Source: Cafeteria roenbergensis
Taxonomy: Eukaryota > Sar > Bigyra > Bicosoecida > Cafeteriaceae
Length of the DNA stretch: 64,000 nt
Direction: 5' to 3'
NCBI GenBank assembly: GCA_008330645.1
Contig: VLTN01000009.1
Location: 124,001 to 188,000, forward strand
Part shown: in pieces, positions 31,789 through 42,733 of the stretch
How the letters are laid out: each line of letters begins with the position of its first letter
Numbering within the stretch: the stretch's first letter is position 1
Translations under genes and position numbers: made by a program
The notes under the pieces: model-generated
What the model saw: the letters and a program-made list of their open reading frames with translations, nothing else
Told to the model about the DNA's origin: nothing
Database searches by the model: none

Positions 31789-32676
31789 ATGGCTTGCCTT
31801 GGCGGCGGGCGCCAGCCGAATCCCGATGAGCGGCGCCGTCGGGCCAGCATTCGCGAAGCCGCGTCGGAACACCGCCGCAGCGCGCGGGACGCCAAGGCCC
31901 AAGAGCGCCTCTCCCAAGCATGCTTTGCGGCTCGACTGCTTGGCGAGCAACAGCAAGCGAGGTCGTGCAAGGCAGATGCGATGCTTGCCCGGGCGAGGGC
32001 ATCGGCGCGCCACGTCGGGGACGCGCACGCCGCAGCTCAGCAGCTCGTCGCACGGAACGGCGAAGCCGCAGCACGAGCACTTGCGGCCCGGCGGGACGCA
32101 GCTAGGACGCGCCGGGCCCGTCTGGCAATGCTGCGTGGCACCTGCGAAGCGCCTCGCCGTCCCTGCGTGTCCGCGCCGCCGTTGCCCAGGCCAGGCCCGC
32201 GACTCCCCATCCCCACGGCGTGGCCACCGCTCCCCGCCGACTCCAAGAGCCCCCAAGGCTGCCCGCCGCAAGGCGGGCTTCCCAGCTGGTCCCCTGAGCT
32301 TGTTGGCCGCGCGCAAGGCCGGCGCAAGCTTCGCGTTGTGCGGTCGGAGCAGCCCGGCCCGCCGGCGCGCAGCGCGTGCGCAAGTGCTGCTGCAGCGGAC
32401 CAGCTCCCCGGCCGGGCCGGCGTGCCCAGCGGCTCCGCACCGTGGGCGCCCCCTCCTGGCTCAGGCGGCCGGGAGGGGTCGGCAGGCCTGGCCACCGGCG
32501 CCGGCGCACCTCCAGCCTGCGCCAGCGCCACATGCGACGAGGCTGGGCCGAGGGCGGCTCGCGCGGCGGCGAGACGCACGTCGCGCCTGGCGGAGGCGAC
32601 GGCCGCCGCCCGCGGCCTGGACCGCCTCGCCCGGATGGAGCGGGGGGCGGCTTCGCTGCTGCGTCGCCGCGCCTAG
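31789..32676 (+). CDS. Hypothetical Ala/Arg-rich protein with helical N-terminus
   Basis: ATG at 31789 (MACLGGGRQPNPDERRRRAS) gives 295 residues. The first about 130 residues look helical and may form a coiled coil (RLSQACFAARLLGEQQQARS, HAAAQQLVARNGEAAARALA, AARRDAARTRRARLAMLRG). The middle is Pro-rich and disordered, and the end is again Ala/Arg-rich (RLAEATAAARGLDRLARMER). The start lies about 150 bp from the divergent ankyrin gene. No family is recognised. A competing frame on the same strand is Pro/Arg-rich throughout and less protein-like. Moderate to low confidence that this is the coded product. Confidence 0.4.
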   Translation: MACLGGGRQPNPDERRRRASIREAASEHRRSARDAKAQERLSQACFAARLLGEQQQARSCKADAMLARARASARHVGDAHAAAQQLVARNGEAAARALAARRDAARTRRARLAMLRGTCEAPRRPCVSAPPLPRPGPRLPIPTAWPPLPADSKSPQGCPPQGGLPSWSPELVGRAQGRRKLRVVRSEQPGPPARSACASAAAADQLPGRAGVPSGSAPWAPPPGSGGREGSAGLATGAGAPPACASATCDEAGPRAARAAARRTSRLAEATAAARGLDRLARMERGAASLLRRRA

Positions 32677-33100
32677 CCCGTCCGCCGGCTTCGTCGTGCC
32701 CGGCAATGCGAGCGAGTGGCTTGGTCGCCTTGGGGGTGCGAGCGTGTGGCTTGGTCGCCTTGGGGGTGCGAGCGTGTGGCTTGGTCGCCTTGGGGGTGCG
32801 AGCGTGTGGCTTGGTCGCCTTGGGGGTGCGAGCGTGTGGCTTGGGCGCGCGCGCGCGCGTCCGGTGTGTGGCGATGCAGCTTCGTCGAATGCGTGCTGTC
32901 TCGCGGCGGGTGCGATGGACCAGTGCGGGGCCCCATCGCGGCGTTGGCTGGGCCCAGGGTGGGAGGGAAATCAAACGTACGGCGGGGGTCTGCGAAACGG
33001 CCGCCCCCCCACGCATGCGCATGCAGCAGTCGAGGTGAAGGCGATGGAGAGGGGCCATGTGGGGCGCAGCCTCACTCAGCACAGCGCGGCGCAGCGACGC
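32677..33100. other. Intergenic region with minisatellite
   Basis: This lies between the hypothetical gene and the IFT52 stop. It contains the 30-bp minisatellite at 32707-32846 followed by a short gcgcgcgcgcg run. No gene is supported. Confidence 0.5.
32707..32846. repeat. 30-bp minisatellite, about 4.7 copies
   Basis: The unit gtggcttggtcgccttgggg plus gtgcgagcgt repeats with a 30-bp period. The copies are identical apart from the first (gcgagcgagtgg) and the last, which runs into a gcgcgcgc tract. Confidence 0.95.
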
Positions 33101-35109
33101 TCAGAGTCCGCCAGGGGCTCGCATGGCCGAGGATCGGAACCCGGCTGCAACGCCCGGGCCCATGCCCGCGGACCCGGCGGCCGGGCTGGCGAGGTGGCTC
33201 GAGGGGAACATGGCGGACGGCTTTGCCGACGACCCCGGCGTGGCGGGGGGCGCGCCCGCGGGGGCGGATGGGCCGTCGTCCTGGTTGAGCTTTTTGAAGT
33301 TGACCACCGCCCTGAGGACGGCCTCGAGCACGTGACGGGCCTCCTTGCGGTCCGGGGGCAGCTCCTGCGACACGCCCACGATCTCGCCGGCCTCCCTGAT
33401 GAAGAAATCCAAGTCCTCGGCGCCGGAGGGCGCGCACTTGTTCGTGAGCTGGGCCAGGCGCAGGCGCTCGGAGGCGAACTGCTCGTCCAGGTCGAACTGC
33501 TCCAGGGCCGGCGGGGGCGGCTCGCGCAGGGTGGGCGGGAAGACGGCGGGCTCCAGGTCCGGCAGCGGGGTCTCAAAGTGAGGCGCGATAAGGCTGAGGG
33601 GGTCGTGCTTGATGTCCAGCTTGGCATAGGCCGCCACCACCTCCTTGAGCACGGTGGGGTCGGAGCCAAGGCCGAAGAGCTTGGCGTCGAACAGACGCGT
33701 AAAGTCGCGAGGCAGCGGCTCCGACTCCTGAAGGCAGGCGCGCAGGCTCTCTGCCAGGGAGGTGATATCCGGGAGCAGGTGCCGATCCGAGACCTCCCGA
33801 TCAGCTGCGCAAACGCAGTGTCAACAATGTGAGAGGGGCGGGGCGGCGGGCAGGTGGTGGTGGGGCGGCGGGCGGCGGGCAGGTTTGGGGGAGGGGGGCG
33901 ATCTCCGCCATACAGCGCAGTGCCGCGCAGTGACCTCACTGCTTGGCTCGGGTGCGATGCTGACGCTGGAGTCGCGGAGGAGCCAGCGCACGATGGCGTC
34001 CGCCACCGCGCTGTTGTGCTCCTTGCCGAGCCACTTGTCGGCCATCCAGTCGCCGCTTCCGGCAGCCACCACGCGGCCTCCCTCGCGGCGGGACGCGGAC
34101 TTGGACGGGGATCCGCTCGCGCTGGACGCAGCGGGGCCGGAGGACATGGCGGCAGCGGCCACCGGGTCGTGGGGCGCCTCGAAGGCCGCCGCGATGGGCT
34201 GGTTGACGGGGTAGGCGACGAAGCCCGAGGTGAGGAGGACGACGGGCGTGGGCGCGGTGCGGCGGCGGCGGACGGCTGCCAGGCTGGCGGCACCGCCGAT
34301 GGCATCGTCGTCGTCGTCGGCGTCGTCCTCAGTGGCGACCTCCACCGTGCACCCGCGCGGGAAGGCGAGGCGCAGGTCGAGGCGCCGTGCCTCCTCCTCG
34401 GCGGCGTGCCCGCCCCCCGCGGCAGAGGAGGCCGCCGCGGCCGCGGCCGCGCCCTTGCCGGCGCCGCGGAGCACGAAGCGCTTGATGGTGGCCTCGAGGG
34501 AGGCGGGCACCACGGGGTGCGTGATGAGGCAGTCCTTCGGGTGCAGGTACGGCGAGCTGTGGTATGCGGTGCGGAGCACGCTGTCGGCGCCGAAGCGCAG
34601 GCCGTACGGGGACACCACAGCGTTGAGGTTGGAGCCGCGACGCGAGTCGCCGCCGTCCCCAGACAGCGCGAGCAGCGATCCTCCCGCGCCGACGAACACG
34701 CGAATCGCCTCTAGCTCCTCGGCGGTGTACGGCTCGTTCGGGCGGCCCAGCACGAGCAAGCGCACAGACGACAGCCGCTCCGGGGTGATCGGGTCCTTGT
34801 TCCTGCGACACCAGCGCAGGGGCGGCTCAATGCCCAGCGGTCGGCGCAAGCCGGCGCAGTCGCGTCTCGCGAGGCAGGCGGCGCCGGGCAACAAAGGTCA
34901 ACCCGCACGGACTCTCACAGCTCGATCTTGTACGCGCCGCGCAGGCGCCTGGCGAGCTTGTCCAGCCCGGAACCCGAGTGGAGTGCCTCGCGGTGGGAGG
35001 CGTTGAACAGAATCGTGGGGCGGCCATCGCCCGGCGTGCCAGCCTGCGAGGCCAAGCCAGCGCGAGACAGAAACAACAACAAAGCGCCGCTGGCATTTGC
35101 GCGCGGCAT
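33101..35109 (-). CDS. IFT52: Intraflagellar transport protein 52
   Basis: Exons read on the minus strand: 35109 (or upstream) to 34919, 34802-33940 and 33804-33101. Introns are 116 and 135 nt, GT-AG, with matching phases. It follows IFT52 along its length: GRPTILFNASHREAL and LDKLARRLRGAYKIEL, then ELEAIRVFVGAGGSLLALSG with GDGGDSRRGSNLN, AYHSSPYLHPKDCLI (GIFT domain), GSGDWMADKWLGKEHN, DREVSDRHLLPDI across the second junction, the C-terminal LIAPHFETPLPDLEPAVFPP, LEQFDLDEQFASERLRLAQL, TNKC, and AVLRAVVNFKKLNQDDG. IFT52 is a core IFT-B subunit needed to build cilia. An Ala-rich insert (about 34400-34470) is lineage-specific. The true first exon may lie upstream: a pyrimidine-rich acceptor (TTGGCCTCGCAG) sits just before AGTPGDGRP, so MPRANASG at 35109 may not be the start. 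Confidence 0.93.
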
Positions 35110-35909
35110 GCAGCCTACGGAGACGGCACGAGCTCGGCTGCCGCCCCGCTGGGATCCCGGCTGGGCGAGGGCGGATGTGGAGGTCTGGGGGGTTGCAGGG
35201 GGCGCGCGTGGCCCTCGGCCCAGCGGCCAGTCCTGGAATCAGCAGCCGTTGCCGACGCAAACGGCGCCCCCCGCCGCGCGGCCCCACAGCGGGGCGGGTC
35301 CCCCTGTCCTCGCGAGCAGCGACGCGAGGCCGCAGTCTCTGACGGCTGGCAGCGGCGCGCTGCCCAGCGCGCGGCTCGCAGGCCGGAGTGGCAGCGCGGC
35401 GTTGAAAATTTTTGCCCCAGGTGCCCGCCCCAGCCAGCCGCGGCGCGCGGGCCTCGCAAACAGCGCGCGGCCAGCTGGCTGCCCCATGCAGCGCGCCCAT
35501 GACCACTCACTCCAGCAGCGGCGGCGGCCATTTCTCCCGTCGGGCCGACCCGTCGACGGTGCCGAGCGGTGGGCAACTTGGGGCGCTGCCGCCGTATTTC
35601 GGGCAGAGTCGAAGCGGCTCGAGTGGTTCTGCAACTCTGGTCCTGACACCTCGCTCGCCTCCCGCGGCCCACCTGTCAGAAAAGCGCACCCGCCAAAGCG
35701 CGGCCCTGCCCCACCCCCACCGCACCGCGGCGGCCCGCCCCACCTTGGCCGCAGGCCCGTGATCAGCAGCTGACTGGGCCTCCAGCGGCGCTGGCCCGTG
35801 GCGCGCTGAGCGTGCTCACCTGCCCGGCCTGCAGCCACGGCAATCTCCGCGCCAGGTTGCCGAGCCTGGACGCCAGCCCGCGCGAGGGGAACCCGAGGGC
35901 GAGCCTGAC
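35110..35909. promoter_or_regulatory. Intergenic region between divergent IFT52 and EDEM3-like genes
   Basis: This 800-bp gap contains an AT-rich motif (gttgaaaatttttgcc, 35400-35415) that is rare in this sequence and roughly central between the two starts. A short first exon of IFT52 may be hidden here. Other open frames are Arg/Ala/Pro-rich and unsupported. Confidence 0.35.
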
Positions 35910-38557
35910 ATGCACGCGCCTGCCATGCCCTGCGGGACTTGGGCGGCCATGTGGGCGCTCATGCTGGTATCGCTCGGGACCAGGCTGTCCCTTGAGGGCC
36001 GGCTGCCAGGCTTCGCCGACGCGTCAAGCTCCAGCAATGCACGGGTTCCGCCGATTGCGACGACGCGCCTGTCCGTGGGCGAGCTTTGGGAGTACCGGGA
36101 ACGTGCGCGAGAAATGTGGTACCACGCGTGGGACTCGTACCACGAGCACGCGTGGCCGCACGACGAGCTGCGCCCTCTGTCCTGCCGCCCCCGGAAGTGG
36201 AACGAGCGCGAGCGGGGCACGCTGGACGACTCGCTCGGGGGATTTGCCCTGACGGCAGTGGACGGCCTGCAATCGCTGGCGCTGCTGGGCGACGCGGCCG
36301 GCTTCGAGCGCCACGGGCGGCACATTTGCGAGACGGTGCGCGTGGACCGCGACGTGAGCGTGTCCGTGTTCGAGGCGACGATCCGCGTCCTGGGCGGGCT
36401 CGTCACCTCCCACGCCATCGCGGAGGAGGGCGAGGCGGCCGCTGAGCTCCTGGCCGCGGAGGCGGAGGGCCGGCCTCCGGCCCCGTGGGCCGTTGGGGCT
36501 CTCGCCAGCGTGCCGAGGCTCTGGCCGGGCTACGACGGGTGCCTCCTGCGGCTCGCCGCGGACCTCGGCCACCGCCTGGCCCCTGCCTACACGGACGCGG
36601 AGCTGTCGGATTCCCGGCTGCCGTCCCGCCTGGCCGCGGCAGAGCTGCTTGCGCTGCAGGAGGCCAGGGCGCGAGCCAGCGGCAACGCCAGCGCGGCCGC
36701 GATGCAGCCCCTCCCAGGGCCCGTGACGCCGGCCATCGCGGCCCACTCCGGCGCCCCCCTGCCCCGCCACCTGGTGAACCTGGCTCGCGGCACCACCCCG
36801 AGGCTCCGCGCTGAGGCCTCCACCTGCTCCGCGGCCGCCGGCACCGCCCTGCTCGAGGCCGTGCTGCTCTCCGCCTTCACGGGCAACCAGTCCCTCGCGA
36901 TCCTGGCCGCGCGCTCCACCGCGGCGCTCTTCGCGGCCCGCGCGCCCGGCACCGGCCTCGTCGGCTCCAGCGTCGACGTCCTCTCCGCCCAATGGACTGC
37001 TCACTTCACGGGCATCGGCGCGAGCGTGGACTCGTTCTACGAGTACGCCGCCAAGGCGGCCGTCCTGCTCGACAGCCCGGCCCTCACGGCCGGGTGGGAG
37101 GGCGTGGCCCAGTCCGTCGCCGCCCACCTCTCTCTCGAGCTCGACCACGTGGACCCGGCGGTCCCGCCCGCCTTCTTCAGCGGCCGCAGCGAGCCCCCGC
37201 AGCCGCAGAGCTCCCTTCGCCGCGGCGCCCACACCCACGCAGCAACCTACGCCGCGCTCAGCGACCGCAGGGCCCGCAACGCGACCATCGACTGGGGCAC
37301 CGTCCCGGCCCCGCCGGCCTCCTGGGCAGCGGGGGCGGAGGTGCACATGGAGGCCAGCGTTGCCGCGGGGCGCGTGCAGGTGAAACCGCTCGCCGTCAGC
37401 TCGCTGCAGGCGTTCTGGCCCGCGACGCTGGTGCTGGCCGGCCGCGTGGCCGAGGCCCGGGCGGTGTTCCGCCCGCTCGCCGCCGTGTGGCGCGTGCACG
37501 GCGCCCTGCCCGAGGCGTGGGACGTGCTGGCCGGCAGAGCCGTGGGGTTTGCGAAGGACAGCCCGCTGCGGCCGGAGCTGGCGGAGTCGGCGTACGCCCT
37601 GGCAGTCGCGACGGGTGACGGCGTCTACGCGGCGCACGCCGCGTCAATGCTGGACGCCATCGAGGACCGCCACCGGGTCAAGTGCGGCTACGCGGCGCTG
37701 GCGGACGTGGCCGAGAGCCACCTCGACGACCGCATGGACAGCTTCTTCCTGTCGGAGACCGCCTCGTACCTGTTCCTCACCTTCGACTCGCAGCTCAGGC
37801 GCAGGGCCGTGGACGCCAGCGGGCCGGACGAGGCGCGGCAGGCCTTGATGCTGGCGGGGAGAGACCGCACCGGGCGGGGGAGCCTGGGCTCCCTCTTCTC
37901 CGGGGCGAGGGGCGGGCCAGCGGCGGGCAGCGCTCTCGAGGGGCGAACCCTGTTCACCACGGAGGGGCACGCTATCCTCCTGACCTCCCGCCTGCGGCGC
38001 GCGGTGGCCGAGCTGCAGGCCGCCGTCGCAGTCGACGCGGGCGAGCGCGTGGACGTTGCCGGCCTGGCCGCGACCCTGCTCGAGGGCGGTTCCGCCGCAC
38101 CGCCCGGCCAGGACGGGCAGCCCGGCGGCGCGGACCGCTGCGAGGCCGCCGAAGCGCTGCAAGCCCCGCGCGCCGTGAGCGCAGCCTCGGGCTCCAGCTC
38201 CGCCCCGTCGTCCTTCGCGGGCGCGGCCGCTGCGGCCGCTCGGGCCGTGGCCAGCGCTGCCTCTGCTGTGGCCAGGGCGGTGCAGGGGCGGGGCGCATCC
38301 GGCCGCGGCGACCAAGGCGAGTTGGCCGTGTCGCTCGCTGACTCGGGCAGGGCATTGCTGCTGCCCGCCGCGGGCGGAAAGCGGCTGGCTGCCAAAGTGG
38401 TGTGGAACAGGCTGCAAGCCTCGACGAGGAGAGGCGCCTCCGCGGCCGCAGTCGCGCGCACTTGCGCAGACGGCGCGTCGGCCGGTGACGAGGATCGAAA
38501 GGCCGGCGTCGCAGCCGGTAGGAGCGATGCAGGGCCGCCGCTCCCGCCGCGCGATCG

Positions 38558-38609
<52 letters not shown>

Positions 38610-40352
38610 GCGGACGAGGCGCCGGCTTCTTCCGCGCGGCGCATCGTGCAAGCAGCGCAGAAGAGCCTGGCGCAGTCCGCCTTCGGCCAGGAGTGCCCCG
38701 CCTGGGCGGAGTGGCACCGCGTGCCGCCGCTGCACCTGGAAGGCTTGTCTGCTGCCGAGCAGGACGAGTCTGAGGCGCGCGTCAGAGGCTCCCACGCCGT
38801 GGCCGACGCCGTCTGGGCGTACGCGTCGCCCTCGGCCGTGAACAGCGTTCTGCGGGCGGCCATCTCGAGGCACTCGGCCGCTGTGAGCGCCGGACAGCCG
38901 TTCCTGTCCGCCAGTCCCGTGGGCATGGTCCAGGAGTCCTCTGCGGGCATGCGCGCGTTTGTGGCCATAAACTCCGCAGTCAAGGCGGACGCCTCCTCGG
39001 AGGCGGGCCAGACCGCTGGGTCGGCCTTTGCGCGAGCTCTCGAGGCAGTGGTGGGAAAGGCTGTGGCTGACAAGGCTCTGGGCGTCAAGCCGCCCCAGGA
39101 GCCGCTGATGGTGCCGGTGATGACGCTGTGGGCGCAGCGAGACCTGAAAGGGAGGTTCCAGGCGTCGCTGCACCCTGCCCGTCCGGAGGACGCCACTGGG
39201 CTCAGCATCACTCGTCCGGAGCCAGACCCCAACGCCGGGTCTGTGTCTAGCCCGGTGTCTCCCGAGGCGCTGCAGGACGCACTCAACGGGGCGGACTTGC
39301 CCGGGCTGGACACAGCAGCGATCAGCTGCGGACCCGTCTCCGGTCGACCGCAGCACGAGCATGTGTGCCAGATCCGCGCCCACACCGGAACGGGGTTCCT
39401 CCTCCGGCTTGCTCTGCCCGCATCCGGGAGCCCGCCGGGTGGAGGCGCTGTCCCCGCGCCAGTCGTGATCTCCGCGAGCGGGGCGGCCTTTGGCCCAATG
39501 CTAAGCCCGGCCGGGCTGGCGGGTCCGATTGGGCTCGCCGACCCTGCTCACGGATGCGAGTCTGATGGGGCCGCTCCGGCAGTCACCATCGAGCCCTGCT
39601 TCCGCGGAGGCGCGAGGTGCGAGCTCTCTGCATCTGGGGAGGCCGTCTGCAGCACTGCCAAGCCCATAGCAGTCGCAATCCGGGGAGGGTGCACGTTCGC
39701 CTCCAAGGCCCGAGCTGCCCAAGCTGCCGGAGCCGGAGCCCTGATCGTCCTTGATCCTGGCCTGCCCGCAGACCCGGAAGCGCTCGAGGCTGAGAGCAAC
39801 CCGCCCAGCGACGAGCAAGCTGCAGCGACGTTTTTGATGGCGGCCGAGGCACAAGCTCAGGGAAGCGCTGCTGAGCTTGACCAAGTGATGATCCCTGCGG
39901 CGCTGGTGCGGGGCAAGTCGGCCAGCGAGCTAGCAGCCTTCTTGCAAATCAGCGGCGAACGATGCGGCCAGAGCGGGCCTTGCTCGATGGCGCAGCTTGC
40001 AACCCAGGCCTCGGAGTGGGCGTCGCCCGCGTCCAAAGATCGGAGTGGCGGCGCAGGGAAGCTCAGCTGCCGCAGCGACACTGCGGCGGTGCGACCGCGC
40101 GATACGCACGTGCGGCTGTGGCGCGATCCGCTGTTCCTTGTCGGAGGCGAAGCCGGAGACGGCACAGTGTTTGGGGGACCGGGCTTGAGCGACAATGGCA
40201 CGGCCCTCAAGGACATGGAGGCAGTCGGTTTCCCCTTGGCAAGCTTCAGTTGGGACGGCAAGGGCCCGCTTTCGGAGTGTCCGGCGCGCGTCGTCTCGGC
40301 CGTGTTCCACCACCTGCTTCAGGAAGCCGGGAAGGTTACCACGATGGGCTGA
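35910..40352 (+). CDS. EDEM3: ER degradation-enhancing alpha-mannosidase-like protein, EDEM3 type
   Basis: A single open frame of 1,480 residues. ATG at 35910 leads into a signal peptide (WAAMWALMLVSLGTRLSL). The GH47 domain covers about residues 55-700: REMWYHAWDSYHEHAWPHDE, DDSLGGFALTAVDGLQSLAL, the acid residue in SVFEATIRVLGGL (Glu155), GIGASVDSFYEYAAKA (about 369), RPELAESAYAL (about 555), DRMDSFFLSETASYLFL (about 610) and the Ca-binding LFTTEGHAILL (about 680). A 16-codon Gln tract (about 885-900) sits in a long disordered linker. A protease-associated-like domain follows (PIAVAIRGGCTFASKARAAQ, then GAGALIVLD, about 1250-1285), which is typical of EDEM3. Such enzymes trim mannose on misfolded glycoproteins for ER-associated degradation. 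No KDEL-type ending is visible, and the C-terminus KVTTMG may lack a further exon. Confidence 0.92.
38562..38609 (+). repeat. CAG repeat (16 codons, one CAA) coding polyglutamine
   Basis: An almost pure CAG run with one CAA at about 38593 lies inside the EDEM3-like frame, between a basic linker and DEAPASSARR. Confidence 0.97.
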
Positions 40353-40939
40353 CAGTATACGCTGCACGTGGCGCAGAGCAACGCCGTGCGCGCTGCCGCC
40401 TGGCTGCTGCGACGCGCCGAAACATAAAATGCATCGAAGCCCCTCACGCTGCGCCACTCGCCGGCTGGCTTTCTTGTGGCACCCGTCGCACCCAACCAAG
40501 CACGCCGCGTAAACCAACCACAGGCGATGCAATGTCCGCGTCAACCGCTAGCCCGCAAGAGGCAAACAACCAAGTGTTCTGCATTATGGTCGAGGTGAAA
40601 GCAACGTCACTTGTGTGGGTCTTGGTCGGGGGGGCTCTCAAGTCGCCGCGAATGCTTGTCGAAGGCTAAACCCAAGGGGGAGAGTATCCTCACAGCATGG
40701 AAGTGAGGCGCGTGCTCAGCTGTGGACAAGGGCAGCTGTGAAAGCATCGTTCGTTGCGCCCATCGCATTTGTGTGCATTCGCAGACGGCAGATCTGACCG
40801 CCTATGCGAGCAAGGGCTTCTGCAGCGCCCAACGATGCTGCACCAAGAGAAGGATGACGTCGAAACATCTACCAGATGCTTGGGGGCGGCGCAAGAGAGC
40901 AGTCGCGTGGTTGGTCGTCGAAGTTGTGGCAAAGTTCAG
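40353..40939. other. Intergenic region between convergent genes
   Basis: 587 bp between two stop codons. A cataaaatgc motif at about 40422 is the only polyadenylation-like sequence I see. No gene is supported. Confidence 0.5.
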
Positions 40940-42415
40940 TCAAGCGTTCAGGGCCCACGCCACGCGCTGCAGTCTTTGCCGGTCCCTGTCCGCGACTAGA
41001 GCAGCAGCCTCAAGCTGGCTGACGCTTGCGCCAGCCGTTGCCAAGGCCTCAGATGCCTGGTGGACTGCGCTTGCCAAGTTGGGCGCATCTCCAGGCGAAG
41101 GGCAAGCCGCGATCTGCCAGGGCCGCCCGTGGGCTGCTGACTTCGCGGAGGCCGTCGGGGCACGTGGTGCTCGCCTTGCGGCTGCGGCGGAGCGAGCCCG
41201 GCGACGGGGCGTGACACGGGCACAACGCGGCGGCGCCGAAGTTTGCGACTGGCAGCAGCATGGCTGACTGCAAGCAGCACAAGTCGACCGCGGGGTGCGG
41301 GTGAACTTTGGGCCCGCCCTCTGTGGCTTGGAAGGCGCCGCAACAGGTGGCCGCCCTGCCAGGGCAGCTCCAGCTGCAGCAGCTGCAATCGCAAGGGCCT
41401 CGCCAGGCTTGATCCAGCTATCCAGAGGCGAGGGGCCGAGGCGCACCTCATCACTCGCTTGGCGACGGGCGCGATGGTGGGCCGTCCGTTGCCGAGACTC
41501 CATGACCGCGTACATGGCCGCGAGGGTCCGCGCTGCGTCTCGAGAGCTCACAGTGGCGGCGTCATGTGCCCTCTCCGCCATGCGGGCCACTTGGCTCACC
41601 ACTCTCTGCTGCTGCGACGTCCGCCAGGCAAGCGCAGAGGCGTAGGCTCGCTGCCGCAAGCGGCGGCGGCGGGCAGCGGCAAGAGCCGTGCCATTGGCAG
41701 CTACGGAGGGAAGGGTGGGGCTTGGCAAAGAGCCGTGGCGCGCCTGAGGCGGGCTGCTGGATCGGACGCGTCGCGTGGCCGCCACTGGCGGACTTCGCAC
41801 GCTTGCACGCAACTGCATGCGGACTCGCCTCGATCTCGATGGGTGTGCACGCATCTTCTGCCCTCGTGACTGCCCGCGCGAGCCACCGCTCAGCGCTGGA
41901 TTGGGCGGCGGCAGGCGGGCTGGCGAGAGGCCCACGTGCACAGACCCGAGCTCGCTGCCAGGCAGTGTCCCCTCCCCGTGCCTGGAAGCACCTCGGGTAA
42001 TCGGACGGGGTGACGCAACTGGTGTCACCGTTTCGGGCATTGCCGCAAGCCTATCCAGGGCTCGGCGGAGGCTTGCAGCGCGGCCGTTGCTCGACTGCTC
42101 CGAGCTTGAGTCGTCCACCGACGGCCTCCTCCGCCTGCCTCCGCTCGCAAAGCGCGTGTCCACCGCGAGCCGCCCAACACCGCCTTCTCTGTGGTGCGGG
42201 ACAGGCCTGCCATGAGCCAAGGGCGAAGCAACGTGTGCCGGTGTCGGAGTCGCGGTCCTGCTGGCCTGCAGCTGGAGGCCGCGCAGCGACCGCCGGTCAC
42301 TGCGGCCCGAAGAGGATGTAGCACTCCAAGCCATGGCGTCATCTAGGCGAGAGCGGCGCTCTCGCAGCCGACCCAGAGACTCATCCAAGTCACGGAGCGA
42401 CCCGGCGACGGACAT
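40940..42415 (-). CDS. Hypothetical Arg/Ser/Ala-rich protein
   Basis: ATG at 42415 (MSVAGSLRDLDESLGRLRER) gives 491 residues; an in-frame ATG at 42454 would add 13. The N-terminus forms a short helix (LRDLDESLGRLRERRSRLDD). The middle is Ser/Arg/Pro-rich and disordered. A helical block follows (RRRRLRQRAYASALAWRTSQ, ARMAERAHDAATVSSRDAAR, TLAAMYAVMESRQRTAHHRA), and the C-terminus ends in LEAAALVADRDRQRLQRVAW. The residue pattern is compatible with a coiled-coil scaffold protein. No family is recognised. It lies in the same orientation as, and just downstream of, the giant coiled-coil gene, about 320 bp from its stop. Confidence 0.5.
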   Translation of the reverse strand: MSVAGSLRDLDESLGRLRERRSRLDDAMAWSATSSSGRSDRRSLRGLQLQASRTATPTPAHVASPLAHGRPVPHHREGGVGRLAVDTRFASGGRRRRPSVDDSSSEQSSNGRAASLRRALDRLAAMPETVTPVASPRPITRGASRHGEGTLPGSELGSVHVGLSPARLPPPNPALSGGSRGQSRGQKMRAHPSRSRRVRMQLRASVRSPPVAATRRVRSSSPPQARHGSLPSPTLPSVAANGTALAAARRRRLRQRAYASALAWRTSQQQRVVSQVARMAERAHDAATVSSRDAARTLAAMYAVMESRQRTAHHRARRQASDEVRLGPSPLDSWIKPGEALAIAAAAAGAALAGRPPVAAPSKPQRAGPKFTRTPRSTCAACSQPCCCQSQTSAPPRCARVTPRRRARSAAAARRAPRAPTASAKSAAHGRPWQIAACPSPGDAPNLASAVHQASEALATAGASVSQLEAAALVADRDRQRLQRVAWALNA

Positions 42416-42733
42416 CTCGCCCGACTGACGCAGGCAGGCGGCCGTGAGCCACAAGCGCCTCGCTCAGCCCTTGGCAAGGTCTTCTGAGCCGCGCCCCGGC
42501 GCGTGGCGATTTGTCCCAGCGGCGGCCCCAGGGCAAGGCTGAGTGACGAGCAGCTCGAGTTTGAATGCAATCGGAGGTGCAGAGGTGCAACTCGCGAATA
42601 ACACGCTTGCATTCATTCGATTGAGGAAAGCGCGGCGAAAGCAACGCGCGAACGCAGACTCCCGACCGGGTGCAGAAAAGGAGGGCAGTCGCGCATGGCA
42701 CCGACCCGAAGCCGCATGTGTATCTGCGCATTT
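42416..42733. other. Intergenic region
   Basis: 318 bp between the coiled-coil stop and the next start on the same strand. It contains an AT-richer stretch (gtttgaatgcaatcgg, 42561; gcattcattcgattgagg, 42609) that may be the promoter of the downstream minus-strand gene. Nothing else seen. Confidence 0.4.

Noticed and set aside
31434-31970. Upstream extension of the ankyrin protein to an ATG at 31970
   Set aside because: The added residues are Arg/Ala/Cys-rich without repeat character and overlap the start of the divergent gene. The Met at 31637 directly precedes the repeat cap.
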